Source: Petrolisthes cinctipes (lineage: Eukaryota; Arthropoda; Malacostraca; Decapoda; Porcellanidae). Taken from it: a DNA stretch of 64,000 nucleotides. The number at the start of each line of letters is the position of its first letter. Positions within the stretch are counted from its first letter, which is position 1. Below, piece by piece: positions 21,870 to 35,301 of the stretch. The DNA lies in the NCBI GenBank assembly GCA_033782935.1, contig JAWQEG010000004.1, forward strand, positions 1,612,001 to 1,676,000, read 5' to 3'. The notes beneath the pieces were generated by a model that was given only the letters and a program-made list of their open reading frames with translations, searched no databases and had not been told where the DNA came from. The position numbers and the translations under genes are program-made.

Positions 21870-24800
21870 GTAGGCATGTACAGATCGCTTCTGGGACCCC
21901 TTAATATCGAATTTTCGGGTGTTTTGGGACTGAATTTGAGATATCGACTTTTTGGCACCTAAAAGATCGATTTTTAGCATGTTTTAAGCCTATATTTTGA
22001 AAATATTCTAGCACTGAGTAGGCATGTACAGATTGCTTCTGGGACCCCAAAATATTGAATTTTCGGGTGTTTTGAGCCTGAATTTGAGATAAAAACGGGT
22101 ACAGAAGATACATGCACATATTGACTTTGGGCACCAAAAATATCGATTTTCAGCATGTTTTGGGCCTGAATTTTGAAAATACTCTAACACGGAGTAGGCA
22201 TGTACAGATCGCTTCTGGGACCCAAAAATATCGAATTTTCGGGTGTTTAGGGCCAGAATTTGAAATATAAACGGGTACAGAAGATGCATGCACATATCGA
22301 CTTTTGGGTACCTAAAAGATCGATTTTCAGTATGTTTTTGGCCTGTATTTTGAAAATACTCTAACACGGAGTAGGCATGTACAGATCGCTTCTGGGACCT
22401 CTAAATATCGAATTTTAGGGTGTTTTGGGACTGAATTTGAGATATCGATTTTTTGGCACCTAAAATGTCGATTTTTAGCATGTTTTTAGCCTATATTTTG
22501 AAAATATTCTAGCACTGTGTAGGCATGTACAGATTGCTTCTGGGACCCCAAAATATTGAATTTTCGGGTGTTTTGAGCCTGAATTTGAGATATAAACGGG
22601 TACAGAAGATACATGCACATATTGACTTTGGTCATCTAAAATATCGATTTTCAGCATGTTTTGGGCCTGTATTTTGAAAATACTCTAACACTGAGTAGGC
22701 ATGTACAGATTGCTTCTGGGACCCCAAAATATCGAATTTTCGGGTGTTTTGAGCCTGAATTTGAGATATAAACGGGTACTGAAGATGCATGCACATATCG
22801 ACTTTTGGGCACCTAAAAGATCGATTTTCAGTATGTTTTTGGCCTGTATTTTGAAAATACTCTAACACGGAGTAGGCATGTACAGATACCTTCTGGGACC
22901 TCTAAATATCGAATTTTCGGGTGTTTTGGGACTGAATTTGAGATATCGATTTTTTGGCACCTAAAATGTCGATTTTTAGCATGTTTTTAGCCTATATTTT
23001 GAAAATATTCTAGCACTGTGTAGGCATGTACATATTGCTTCTGGGACCCCAAAATATTGAATTTATGGGTGTTTTGAGCCTGAATTTGAGATATAAACGG
23101 GTACAGAAGATACATGCACATATTGACTTTGGGCATCTAAAATATCGATTTTCAGCATGTTTTGGGTCTGTATTTTGAAACACTGAGTAGGCATGTACAG
23201 ATTGCTTCTGGGACCCCAAAATATTGAATTTTCGGGTGTTTTGAGCCTGAATTTGAGATATAAACGGGTACTGAAGATGCATGCACATATCGACTTTTGT
23301 GCACCTAAAAGATCGATTTTCAGTATATTTTGAGCATGTATTTTGAAAATACTCTAACACGGAGTAGGCATGTACAGATCGCTTCTGGGACCCCTAAATA
23401 TCGAATTTTCGGGTGTTTTGGGACTGAATTTGAGATATCGACTTTTTGGCACCTAAAAGATCGTATTTTAGCATGTTTTTAGCCTATATTTTGAAAATAT
23501 TCTAGCACTGAGTAGGCATGTACAGATTGCTTCTGGGACCCCAAAATATTGAATTTTCGGGTGTTTTGAGCCTGAATTTGAGATATAAACGGGTACAGAA
23601 GATACATGCACATATTGACTTTGGGCACCAAAAATATCGATTTTCAGCTTGTTTTGGGCCTGAATTTTGAAAATACTCTAACACGGAGTAGGCATGTACA
23701 GATCGCTTCTGGGACCCCAAAATATCGAATTTTCGGGTGTTTAGGGCAAGAATTTGAGATATAAACGGGTACAGAAGATGCATGCACATATCGACTTTTG
23801 GGCACCTAAAAGATCGATTTTCAGTATGTTTTTGGCCTGTATTTTGAAAATACTCTAACACGGAGTAGGCATGTACAGATACCTTCTGGGACCTCTAAAT
23901 ATCGAATTTTCGGGTGTTTTGGGACTGAATTTGAGATATCGATTTTTTGGCACCTAAAATGTCGATTTTCAGCATGTTTTTAGCCTATATTTTGAAAATA
24001 TTCTAGCAATGTGTAGGCATGTACAGATTGCTTCTGGGACCCCAAAATATTGAATTTATGGGTGTTTTGAGCCTGAATTTGAGATATAAACGGGTACAGA
24101 AGATACATGCACATATTGACTTTGGGCATCTAAAATATCGATTTTCAGCATGTTTTGGGCCTGTATTTTGAAAATACTCTAACACTGAGTAGGCATGTAC
24201 AGATTGCTTCTGGGACCCCCTAAATATTGAATTTTCGGGTGTTTTGAGCCTGAATTTGAGATAAAAACGGGTACTGAAGATGCATGCACATATCGACTTT
24301 TGTGCACCTAAAAGATCGATTTTCAGTATGTTTTGAGCATGTATTTTGAAAATACTCTAACACGGAGTAGGCATGTACAGATCGCTTCTGGGACCCCTAA
24401 ATATCGAATTTTCGGGTGTTTTGGGACTGAATTTGAGATATCGACTTTTTGGCACCTAAAAGATCGATTTTTAGCATGTTTTTAGCCTATATTTTGAAAA
24501 TATTCTAGCACTGAGTAGGCATGTACAGATTGCTTCTGGGACCCCAAAATATTGAATTTTCGGGTGTTTTGAGCCTGAATTTGAGATATAAACGGGTACA
24601 GAAGATACATGCACATATTGACTTTGGGCACCAAAAATATCGATTTTCAGCTTGTTTTGGGCCTGAATTTTGAAAATATTCTAGCACTGAGTAGGCATGT
24701 ACAGATCGCTTCTGGGACCCCAAAATATCGAATTTTCGGGTGTTTAGGGCCAGAATTTGAGATATAAACGGGTACAGAAGATGCATGCACATATCGACTT

Positions 24801-25478
24801 TTGGGCACCTAAAAGATCGATTTTCAGTATGTTTTTGGCCTGTATTTTGAAAATACTCTAACACGGAGTAGGCATGTACAGATACCTTCTGGGACCTCTA
24901 AATATCGAATTTTCGGGTGTTTTGGGACTGAATTTGATATATCGATTTTTTGGCACCTAAAATGTCGATTTTCAGCATGTTTTTAGCCTATATTTTGAAA
25001 ATATTCTAGCAATGTGTAGGCATGTACAGATTGCTTCTGGGACCCCAAAATATTGAATTTTCGGGTGTTTTGAGCCTGAATTTGAGATATAAACGGGTAC
25101 TGAAGATGCATGCACATATCGACTTTTGTGCACCTAAAAGATCGATTTTCAGTATGTTTTGAGCATGTATTTTGAAAATACTCTAACACGGAGTAGGCAT
25201 GTACAGATCGCTTCTGGGACCCCTAAATATCGAATTTTCGGGTGTTTTGGGACTGAATTTGAGATATCGACTTTTTGGCACCTAAAAGATCGATTTTTAG
25301 CATGTTTTTAGCCTATATTTTGAAAATATTCTAGCACTGTACAGATTGCTTCTGGGACCCCAAAATATTGAATTTTCGGGTGTTTTGGGACTGAATTTGA
25401 GATATCGACTTTTTGGCACCTAAAAGATCGTATTTTAGCATGTTTTTAGCCTATATTTTGAAAATATTCTAACACGGA
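21870..25478 (+). repeat. Block R, copy 1 (3609 bp)
   Basis: Units start at 21870, 22371, 22872, 23364, 23865, 24367, 24868 and 25193, with lengths 501, 501, 492, 501, 502, 501, 325 and 286. Markers are cccttaatatcg and catgttttaagcc at the start, gacccaaaaatatcg and gggtacctaaaag in C, and a 9-bp loss in B (23020-23186). In the unit at 24367 the B ends like an A (aaaatattctagcactgag), a local conversion. The block repeats from 25479. Confidence 0.88.
25341..25478 (+). repeat. Shortest chimeric monomer, B'-front/A-back (138 bp)
   Basis: It begins as B' with the 10-bp deletion (cactgtacagattgc, ccaaaatattg) and then switches to class A in the region ttttgggactgaatttgaga, keeping the 29-bp deletion and the A tail (cctatattttgaaaatattct), but ends in aacacgg. 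Its length is 148 minus 10. It is the opposite recombination type to the A-front full-length chimeras at 2325, 5646, 32973 and 34949. Confidence 0.85.
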
Positions 25479-27473
25479 GTAGGCATGTACAGATCGCTTC
25501 TGGGACCCCTTAATATCGAATTTTCGGGTGTTTTGGGACTGAATTTGAGATATAGACTTTTTGGCACCTAAAAGATCGATTTTTAGCATGTTTTAAGCCT
25601 ATATTTTGAAAATATTCTAGCACTGAGTAGGCATGTACAGATTGCTTCTGGGACCCCAAAATATTGAATTTTCGGGTGTTTTGAGCCTGAATTTGAGATA
25701 TAAACGGGTACAGAAGATACATGCACATATTGACTTTGGGCACCAAAAATATCGATTTTCAGCATGTTTTGGGCCTGAATTTTGAAAATACTCTAACACG
25801 GAGTAGGCATGTACAGATCGCTTCTGGGACCCAAAAATATCGAATTTTCGGGTGTTTAGGGCCAGAATTTGAAATATAAACGGGTACAGAAGATGCATGC
25901 ACATATCGACTTTTGGGTACCTAAAAGATCGATTTTCAGTATGTTTTTGGCCTGTATTTTGAAAATACTCTAACACGGAGTAGGCATGTACAGATCGCTT
26001 CTGGGACCTCTAAATATCGAATTTTAGGGTGTTTTGGGACTGAATTTGAGATATCGATTTTTTGGCACCTAAAATGTCGATTTTTAGCATGTTTTTAGCC
26101 TATATTTTGAAAATATTCTAGCACTGTGTAGGCATGTACAGATTGCTTCTGGGACCCCAAAATATTTAATTTTCGGGTGTTTTGAGCCTGAATTTGAGAT
26201 ATAAACGGGTACAGAAGATACATGCACATATTGACTTTGGTCATCTAAAATATCGATTTTCAGCATGTTTTGGGCCTGTATTTTGAAAATACTCTAACAC
26301 TGAGTAGGCATGTACAGATTGCTTCTGGGACCCCAAAATATCGAATTTTCGGGTGTTTTGAGCCTGAATTTGAGATATAAACGGGTACTGAAGATGCATG
26401 CACATATCGACTTTTGGGCACCTAAAAGATCGATTTTCAGTATGTTTTTGGCCTGTATTTTGAAAATACTCTAACACGGAGTAGGCATGTACAGATACCT
26501 TCTGGGACCTCTAAATATCGAATTTTCGGGTGTTTTGGGACTGAATTTGAGGTATCGATTTTTTGGCACCTAAAATGTCGATTTTTAGCATGTTTTTAGC
26601 CTATATTTTGAAAATATTCTAGCACTGTGTAGGCATGTACAGATTGCTTCTGGGACCCCAAAATATTGAATTTATGGGTGTTTTGAGTCTGAATTTGAGA
26701 TATAAACGGGTACAGAAGATACATGCACATATTGACTTTGGGCATCTAAAATATCGATTTTCAGCATGTTTTGGGTCTGTATTTTGAAACACTGAGTAGG
26801 CATGTACAGATTGCTTCTGGGACCCCAAAATATTGAATTTTCGGGTGTTTTGAGCCTGAATTTGAGATAAAAACGGGTACTGAAGATGCATGCACATATC
26901 GACTTTTGTGCACCTAAAAGATCGATTTTCAGTATGTTTTGAGCATGTATTTTGAAAATACTCTAACACGGAGTAGGCATGTACAGATCGCTTCTGGGAC
27001 CCCTAAATATCGAATTTTCGGGTGTTTTGGGACTGAATTTGAGATATCGACTTTTTGGCACCTAAAAGATCGATTTTTAGCATGTTTTTAGCCTATATTT
27101 TGAAAATATTCTAGCACTGAGTAGGCATGTACAGATTGCTTCTGGGACCCCAAAATATTGAATTTTCGGGTGTTTTGAGCCTGAATTTGAGATATAAACG
27201 GGTACAGAAGATACATGCACATATTGACTTTGGGCACCAAAAATATCGATTTTCAGCATGTTTTGGGCCTGAATTTTGAAAATACTCTAACACGGAGTAG
27301 GCATGTACAGATCGCTTCTGGGACCCCAAAATATCGAATTTTCGGGTGTTTAGGGCCAGAATTTGAGATATAAACAAGTACAGAAGATGCATGCACATAT
27401 CGACTTTTGGGCACCTAAAAGATCGATTTTCAGTATGTTTTTGGCCTGTATTTTGAAAATACTCTAACACGGA
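25479..27473 (+). repeat. Block R, copy 2 (partial, 1995 bp)
   Basis: Units start at 25479, 25980, 26481 and 26973, with lengths 501, 501, 492 and 501. They repeat 21870-23864 at a constant offset of 3609 bp with the same markers, including the 9-bp loss in B at 26629-26795. After 27473 the order no longer follows copy 1: a 325-bp A-D dimer replaces the 502-bp unit. Confidence 0.88.
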
Positions 27474-30400
27474 GTAGGCATGTACAGATACCTTCTGGGA
27501 CCTCTAAATATCGAATTTTCGGGTGTTTTGGGACTGAATTTGAGATATCGATTTTTTGGCACCTAAAATGTCGATTTTCAGCATGTTTTTAGCCTATATT
27601 TTGAAAATATTCTAGCAATGTGTTGGCATGTACAGATTGCTTCTGGGACCCCAAAATATTGAATTTTCGGGTGTTTTGAGCCTGAATTTGAGATATAAAC
27701 GGGTACTGAAGATGCATGCACATATCGACTTTTGGGCACCTAAAAGATCGATTTTCAGTATGTTTTGAGCATGTATTTTGAAAATACTCTAACACGGAGT
27801 AGGCATGTACAGATCGCTTCTGGGACCCCTAAATATCGAATTTTCGGGTGTTTTGGGACTGAATTTGAGATATCGACTTTTTGGCACCTAAAAGATCGAT
27901 TTTTAGCATGTTTTTAGCCTATATTTTGAAAATATTCTAGCACTGTACAGATTGCTTCTGGGACCCCAAAATATTGAATTTTCGGGTGTTTAGGGCCAGA
28001 ATTTGAGATATAAACGGGTACAGAAGATGCATGCACATATTGACTTTTGGGCACCTAAAAGATCGATTTTCAGTATGTTTTTGGCCTGTATTTTGAAAAT
28101 ACTCTAACACGGAGTAGGCATGTACAGATACCTTCTGGGACCTCTAAATATCGAATTTTCGGGTGTTTTGGGATTGAATTTGAGATATCGATTTTTTGGC
28201 ACCTAAAATGTCGATTTTTAGCATGTTTTTAGCCTATATTTTGAAAATATTCTAGCACTGTGTAGGCATGTACAGATTGCTTCTGGGACCCCAAAATATT
28301 GAATTTTTGGGTGTTTTGAGCCTGAATTTGAGATATAAACGGGTACAGAAGATACATGCACATATTGACTTTGGGCATCTAAAATATCGATTTTCAGCAT
28401 GTTTTGGGCCTGTATTTTGAAAATACTCTAACACTGAGTAGGCATGTACAGATTGCTTCTGGGACCCCCTAAATATTGAATTTTCGGGTGTTTTGAGCCT
28501 GAATTTGAGATATAAACGGGTACAGAAGATGCATGCACATATCGACTTTTGTGCACCTAAAAGATCGATTTTCAGTATGTTTTGAGCATGTATTTTGAAA
28601 ATACTCTAACACGGAGTAGGCATGTACAGATCGCTTCTGGGACCCCTAAATATCGAATTTTCGGGTGTTTTGGGACTGAATTTGAGATATCGACTTTTTG
28701 GCACCTAAAAGATCGATTTTTAGCATGTTTTTAGCCTATATTTTGAAAATATTCTAGCACTGAGTAGGCATGTACAGATCGCTTCTGGGACCCCAAAATA
28801 TCGAATTTTCGGGTGTTTAGGGCCAGAATTTGAGATATAAACGGGTACAGAAGATGCATGCACATAACGACTTTTGGGCACCTAAAAGATCGATTTTCAG
28901 TATGTTTTTGGCCTGTATTTTGAAAATACTCTAACACGGAGTAGGCATGTACAGATACCTTCTGGGACCTCTAAATATCGAATTTTCGGGTGTTTTGGGA
29001 CTGAATTTGAGATATCGATTTTTTGGCACCTAAAATGTCGATTTTCAGCATGTTTTTAGCCTATATTTTGAAAATATTCTAGCAATGTGTAGGCATGTAC
29101 AGATTGCTTCTGGGACCCCAAAATATTGAATTTTCGGGTGTTTTGAGCCTGAATTTGAGATATAAACGGGTACTGAAGATGCATGCACATATCGACTTTT
29201 GTGCACCTAAAAGATCGATTTTCAGTATGTTTTGAGCATGTATTTTGAAAATACTCTAACACGGAGTAGGCATGTACAGATCGCTTCTGGGACCCCTAAA
29301 TATCGAATTTTCGGGTGTTTTGGGACTGAATTTGAGATATCGACTTTTTGGCACCTAAAAGATCGATTTTTAGCATGTTTTTAGCCTATATTTTGAAAAT
29401 ATTCTAGCACTGTACAGATTGCTTCTGGGACCCCAAAATATTGAATTTTCGGGTGTTTTGAGCCTGAATTTGAGATATAAACGGGTACAGAAGATACATG
29501 CACATAATGACTTTGGGAACCAAAAATATCGATTTTCAGCATGTTTTGGGCCTGTATTTTGAAAATACTCTAACACTGAGTAGGCATGTACAGATCGCTT
29601 CTGGGACCCCAAAATATCGAATTTTCGGGTGTTTAGGGCCAGAATTTGAGATATAAACGGGTACAGAAGATGCATGCACATATCGACTTTTGGGCACCTA
29701 AAAGATCGATTTTCAGTATGTTTTTGGCCTGTATTTTGAAAATACTCTAACACGGAGTAGGCATGTACAGATACCTTCTGGGACCTCTAAATATCGAATT
29801 TTCGGGTGTTTTGGGACTGAATTTGAGATATCGATTTTTTGGCACCTAAAATGTCGATTTTCAGCATGTTTTTAGCCTATATTTTGAAAATATTCTAGCA
29901 ATGTGTTGGCATGTACAGATTGCTTCTGGGACCCCAAAATATTTAATTTTCGGGTGTTTTGAGCCTGAATTTGAGATATAAACGGGTACTGAAGATGCAT
30001 GCACATATCGACTTTTGTGCACCTAAAAGATCGATTTTCAGTATGTTTTGAGCATGTATTTTGAAAATACTCTAACACAGAGTAGGCATGTACAGATCGC
30101 TTCTGGGACCCCTAAATATCGAATTTTCGGGTGTTTTGGGACTGAATTCGAGATATCGACTTTTTGGCACCTAAAAGATCGATTTTTAGCATGTTTTTAG
30201 CCTATATTTTGAAAATATTCTAGCACTGTACAGATTGCTTCTGGGACCACAAAATATTGAATTTTCGGGTGTTTTGAGCCTGAATTTGAGATATAAACGG
30301 GTACTGAAGATGCATGCACATATCGACTTTTGTGCACCTAAAAGATCGATTTTCAGTATGTTTTGAGCATGTATTTTGAAAATACTCTAACACGGAGTAG

Positions 30401-32658
30401 GCATGTAAAGATCGCTTCTGGGACCCCTAAATATCGAATTTTCGGGTGTTTTGGGACTGAATTTGAGATATCGACTTTTTGGCACCTAAAAGATCGATTT
30501 TTAGCATGTTTTTAGCCTATATTTTGAAAATATTCTAGCACTGTACAGATCGCTTCTGGGACCCCAAAATATTGAATTTTCGGGTGTTTTGAGCCTGAAT
30601 TTGAGATATAAACGGGTACAGAAGATACATGCACATATTGACTTTGGGAACCAAAAATATCGATTTTCAGCATGTTTTGGGCCTGTATTTTGAAAATACT
30701 CTAACACTGAGTAGGCATGTACAGATCGCTTCTGGGACCCTAAAATATCGAATTTTCGGGTGTTTAGGGCCAGAATTTGAGATATAAACGGGTACAGAAG
30801 ATGCATGCACATATCGACTTTTGGGCACCTAAAAGATCGATTTTCAGTATGTTTTTGGCCTGTATTTTGAAAATACTCTAACACGGAGTAGGCATGTACA
30901 GATACCTTCTGGGACCTCTAAATATCGAATTTTCGGGTGTTTTGGGACTGAATTTGAGATATCGATTTTTTGGCACCTAAAATGTCGATTTTCAGCATGT
31001 TTTTAGCCTATATTTTGAAAATATTCTAGCAATGTGTAGGCATGTACAGATTGCTTCTGGGACCCCAAAATATTGAATTTTCGGGTGTTTTGAGCCTGAA
31101 TTTGAGATATAAACGGGTACTGAAGATGCATGCACATATCGACTTTTGTGCACCTAAAAGATCGATTTTCAGTATGTTTTGAGCATGTATTTTGAAAATA
31201 CTCTAACACGGAGTAGGCATGTACAGATCGCTTCTGGGACCCCTAAATATCGAATTTTCGGGTGTTTTGGGACTGAATTTGAGATATCGACTTTTTGGCA
31301 CCTAAAAGATCGATTTTTAGCATGTTTTTAGCCTATATTTTGAAAATATTCTAGCACTGTACAGATTGCTTCTGGGACCCCAAAATATTGAATTTTCGGG
31401 TGTTTTGAGCCTGAATTTGAGATATAAACGGGTACAGAAGATACATGCACATATTGACTTTGGGAACCAAAAATATCGATTTTCAGCATGTTTTTAGCCT
31501 GTATTTTGAAAATACTCTAACACTGAGTAGGCATGTACAGATCGCTTCTGGGACCCCAAAATATCGAATTTTCGGGTGTTTAGGGCCAGAATTTGAGATA
31601 TAAACGGGTACAGAAGATGCATGCACATATCGACTTTTGGGCACCTAAAAGATCGATTTTCAGTATGTTTTTGGCCTGTATTTTGAAAATACTCTAACAC
31701 GGAGTAGGCATGTACAGATACCTTCTGGGACCTCTAAATATCGAATTTTCGGGTGTTTTGGGACTGAATTTGAGATATCGATTTTTTGGCACCTAAAATG
31801 TCGATTTTCAGCATGTTTTTAGCCTATATTTTGAAAATATTCTAGCACTGTGTAGGCATGTACAGATTGCTTCTGGGACCCCAAAATATTGAATTTTCGG
31901 GTGTTTTGAGCCTGAATTTGAGATATAAACGGGTACTGAAGATTCATGCACATATCGACTTTTGTGCACCTAAAAGATCGATTTTCAGTATGTTTTGAGC
32001 ATGTATTTTGAAAATACTCTAACACGGAGTAGGCATGTACAGATCGCTTCTGGGGCCCCTAAATATCGAATTTTCGGGTGTTTTGGGACTGAATTTGAGA
32101 TATCGACTTTTTGGCACCTAAAAGATCGATTTTTAGCATGTTTTTAGCCTATATTTTGAAAATATTCTAGCACTGTACAGATTGCTTCTGGGACCCCAAA
32201 ATATTGAATTTTCGGGTGTTTTGAGCCTGAATTTGAGATATAAACGGGTACTGAAGATGCATGCACATATCGACTTTTGTGCACCTAAAAGATCGATTTT
32301 CAGTATGTTTTGAGCATGTATTTTGAAAATACTCTAACACGGAGTAGGCATGTACAGATCGCTTCTGGGGCCCCTAAATATCGAATTTTCGGGTGTTTTG
32401 GGACTGAATTTGATATATCGACTTTTTGGCACCTAAAAGATCGATTTTTAGCATGTTTTTAGCCTATATTTTGAAAATATTCTAGCACTGTACAGATTGC
32501 TTCTGGGACCCCAAAATATTGAATTTTCGGGTGTTTTGAGCCTGAATTTGAGATATAAACGGGTACTGAAGATGCATGCACATATCGACTTTTGTGCCCC
32601 TAAAAGATCGATTTTCAGTATGTTTTGAGCATGTATTTTGAAAATACTCTAACACGGA
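27474..32658 (+). repeat. Dimer-rich mosaic zone
   Basis: Unit starts are 27474 (325), 27799 (315), 28114 (502), 28616 (325), 28941 (325), 29266 (491), 29757 (325), 30082 (315), 30397 (491), 30888 (325), 31213 (491), 31704 (325), 32029 (315) and 32344 (315). Pairs of 325+491 recreate the 816-bp pattern (28941-29756, 30888-31703), interspersed with A-C'' or A-D'' dimers. No full 501-bp trimer lies here. A start variant gtgttggcatg marks 27622 and 29905. Confidence 0.85.
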
Positions 32659-33502
32659 GTAGGCATGTACAGATCGCTTCTGGGATCCCTAAATATCGAA
32701 TTTTTGGGTGTTTTGGGACTGAATTTGAGATATAGACTTTTTGGCACCTAAAAGATCGATTTTTAGCATGTTTTTAGCCTATATTTTGAAAATATTCTAG
32801 CACTGTACAGATTGCTTCTTGTTCCCCAAAATATTGAATTTTCGGGTGTTTTGAGCCTGAATTTGAGATATAAACGGGTACAGAAGATACATGCACATAT
32901 TGACTTTGGGAACCAAAAATATCGATTTTCAGCATGTTTTGGGCCTGTATTTAGAAAATACTCTAACACGGAGTAGGCATGTACAGATCGCTTCTGGGAC
33001 CCCTAAATATCGAATTTTCGGGTGTTTTGAGCCTGAATTTGAGATATAAACGGGTACAGAAGATACATGCACATATTGACTTTGGGCACCAAAAATATCG
33101 ATTTTCAGCATGTTTTGGGCCTGAATTTTGAAAATACTCTAACACGGAGTAGGCATGTACAGATCGCTTCTGGGACCCCAAAATATCGAATTTTCGGGTG
33201 TTTAGGGTCAGAATTTGAGATATAAACGGGTACAGATGATGCATGCACATATCGACTTTTGGGCACCTAAAAGATCGATTTTCAGTATGTTTTTGGCCTG
33301 TATTTTGAAAATACTCTAACACGGAGTAGGCATGTACAGATCGCTTCTGGGACCCCAAAATATCGAATTTTCGGGTGTTTAGGGCCAGAATTTGAGATAT
33401 AAACGGGTACTGAAGATGCATGCACATATCGACTTTTGGGCAAGTAAAAGATCGATTTTCAGTATGTTTTTGGCCTGTATTTTAAAAATACTCTAACACG
33501 GA
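32659..33502 (+). repeat. 844-bp five-monomer unit with chimera and C-C doublet
   Basis: Order: A 32659-32806, B' 32807-32972, A-front/B-back chimera without the 29-bp deletion 32973-33148 (176 bp), C 33149-33325 and C 33326-33502. The two C monomers in a row and the chimera indicate at least two unequal exchanges. The A and B' carry gatccctaaat, gagatatagac and cttcttgttcccc, as at 14346 and 34458. Confidence 0.85.
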
Positions 33503-34948
33503 GTAGGCATGTACAGATCGCTTCTGGGACCCCTAAATATCGAATTTTCGGGTGTTTTGGGACTGAATTTGAGATATCGACTTTTTGGCACCTAAAAGAT
33601 CGATTTTTAGCATGTTTTTAGCCTGTATTTTAAAAATATTCTAGCACTGTACAGATTGCTACTGGGACCCCAAAATATTGAATTTTCGGGTGTTTTGAGC
33701 CTGAATTTGAGATATAAACGGGTACTGAAGATGCATGCACATATCGACTTTTGTGCACCTAAAAGATCGATTTTCAGTATGTTTTGAGCATGTATTTTGA
33801 AAATACTCTAACACGGAGTAGGCATGTACAGATCGCTTCTGGGATCCCTAAATATCGAATTTTCGGGTGTTTTGGGACTGAATTTGAGATATCGATTTTT
33901 TGGCACCTAAAAGATCGATTTTTAGCATGTTTTTAGCCTATATTTTGAAAATATTCTGGCACTGTGTAGGCATGTACAGATTGCTTCTGGGACCCCAAAA
34001 TATTGAATTTTCGGGTGTTTTGAGCCTGAATTTGAGATATAAACGGGTACTGAAGATGCATGCACATATCGACTTTTGTGCACCTAAAAGATCGATTTTC
34101 AGTATGTTTTGAGCATGTATTTTGAAAATACTCTAACACGGAGTAGGCATGTACAGATCGCTTCTGGGGCCCCTAAATATCGAATTTTCGGGTGTTTTGG
34201 GACTGAATTCGAGATATCGACTTTTTGGCACCTAAAAGATCGATTTTTAGCATGTTTTTAGCCTATATTTTGAAAATATTCTAGCACTGTACAGATTGCT
34301 TCTGGGACCCCAAAATATTGAATTTTCGGGTGTTTTGAGCCTGAATTTGAGATATAAACGGGTACTGAAGATGCATGCACATATCGACTTTTGTGCACCT
34401 AAAAGATCGATTTTCAGTATGTTTTGAGCATGTATTTTGAAAATACTCTAACACGGAGTAGGCATGTACAGATCGCTTCTGGGATCCCTAAATATCGAAT
34501 TTTCGGGTGTTTTGGGACTGAATTTGAGATATAGACTTTTTGGCACCTAAAAGATCGATTTTTAGCATGTTTTTAGCCTATATTTTGAAAATATTCTAGC
34601 ACTGTACAGATTGCTTCTTGTTCCCCAAAATATTGAATTTTCGGGTGTTTTGAGCCTGAATTTGAGATATAAACGGGTACAGAAGATACATGCACATATT
34701 GACTTTGGGAACCAAAAATATCGATTTTCAGCATGTTTTGGGCCTGTATTTTGAAAATACTCTAACACTGAGTAGGCATGTACAGATCGCTTCTGGGACC
34801 CTAAAATATCGAATTTTCGGGTGTTTAGGGCCAGAATTTGAGATATAAACGGGTACAGAAGATGCATGCACATATTGACTTTTGGGCACCTAAAAGATCG
34901 CTTTTCAGTATGTTTTTGGCCTGTATTTTGAAAATACTCTAACACGGA
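33503..34948 (+). repeat. Dimers and one 491-bp trimer
   Basis: Units start at 33503 (315), 33818 (325), 34143 (315) and 34458 (491). The first has gcctgtattttaaaaatattctagc in its A; the second has aaaatattctggcactg. The trimer at 34458 repeats the markers of 14346 (gatccctaaat, gagatatagac, cttcttgttcccc). Confidence 0.82.
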
Positions 34949-35301
34949 GTAGGCATGTACAGATACCTTCTGGGACCTCTAAATATCGAATTTTCGGGTG
35001 TTTTGGGACTGAATTTGAGATATAAACGGGTACAGAAGATACATGCACATATTGACTTTGGGCATCTAAAATATCGATTTTCAGCATGTTTTGGGCCTGT
35101 ATTTTGAAAATACTCTGACACTGAGTAGGCATGTACAGATTGCTTCTGGGACCCCAAAATATTGAATTTTCGGGTGTTTTGAGCCTGAATTTGAGATATA
35201 AACGGGTACAGAAGATGCATGCACATATCGACTTTTGTGCACCTAAAAGATCGATTTTCAGTATGTTTTGAGCATGTATTTTGAAAATACTCTAACACGG
35301 A
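34949..35301 (+). repeat. 353-bp unit: A-front/B-back chimera plus D
   Basis: The monomer 34949-35124 (176 bp) starts as A (gatacc, acctctaaatatcg, ttttgggactg) and continues without the 29-bp deletion as B (gatacatgcac, gggcatctaaaatatcg). D follows at 35125-35301. The junction reads actctgacactgag instead of actctaacactgag. Confidence 0.86.

Noticed and set aside
33900..34112. Plus-strand open frames of 66-81 codons (also 37530, 40889, 55734, 55898, 56549, 57559 and 62102)
   Set aside because: They are read across ordinary satellite monomers and appear only where a single substitution removes a stop. No gene features accompany them.
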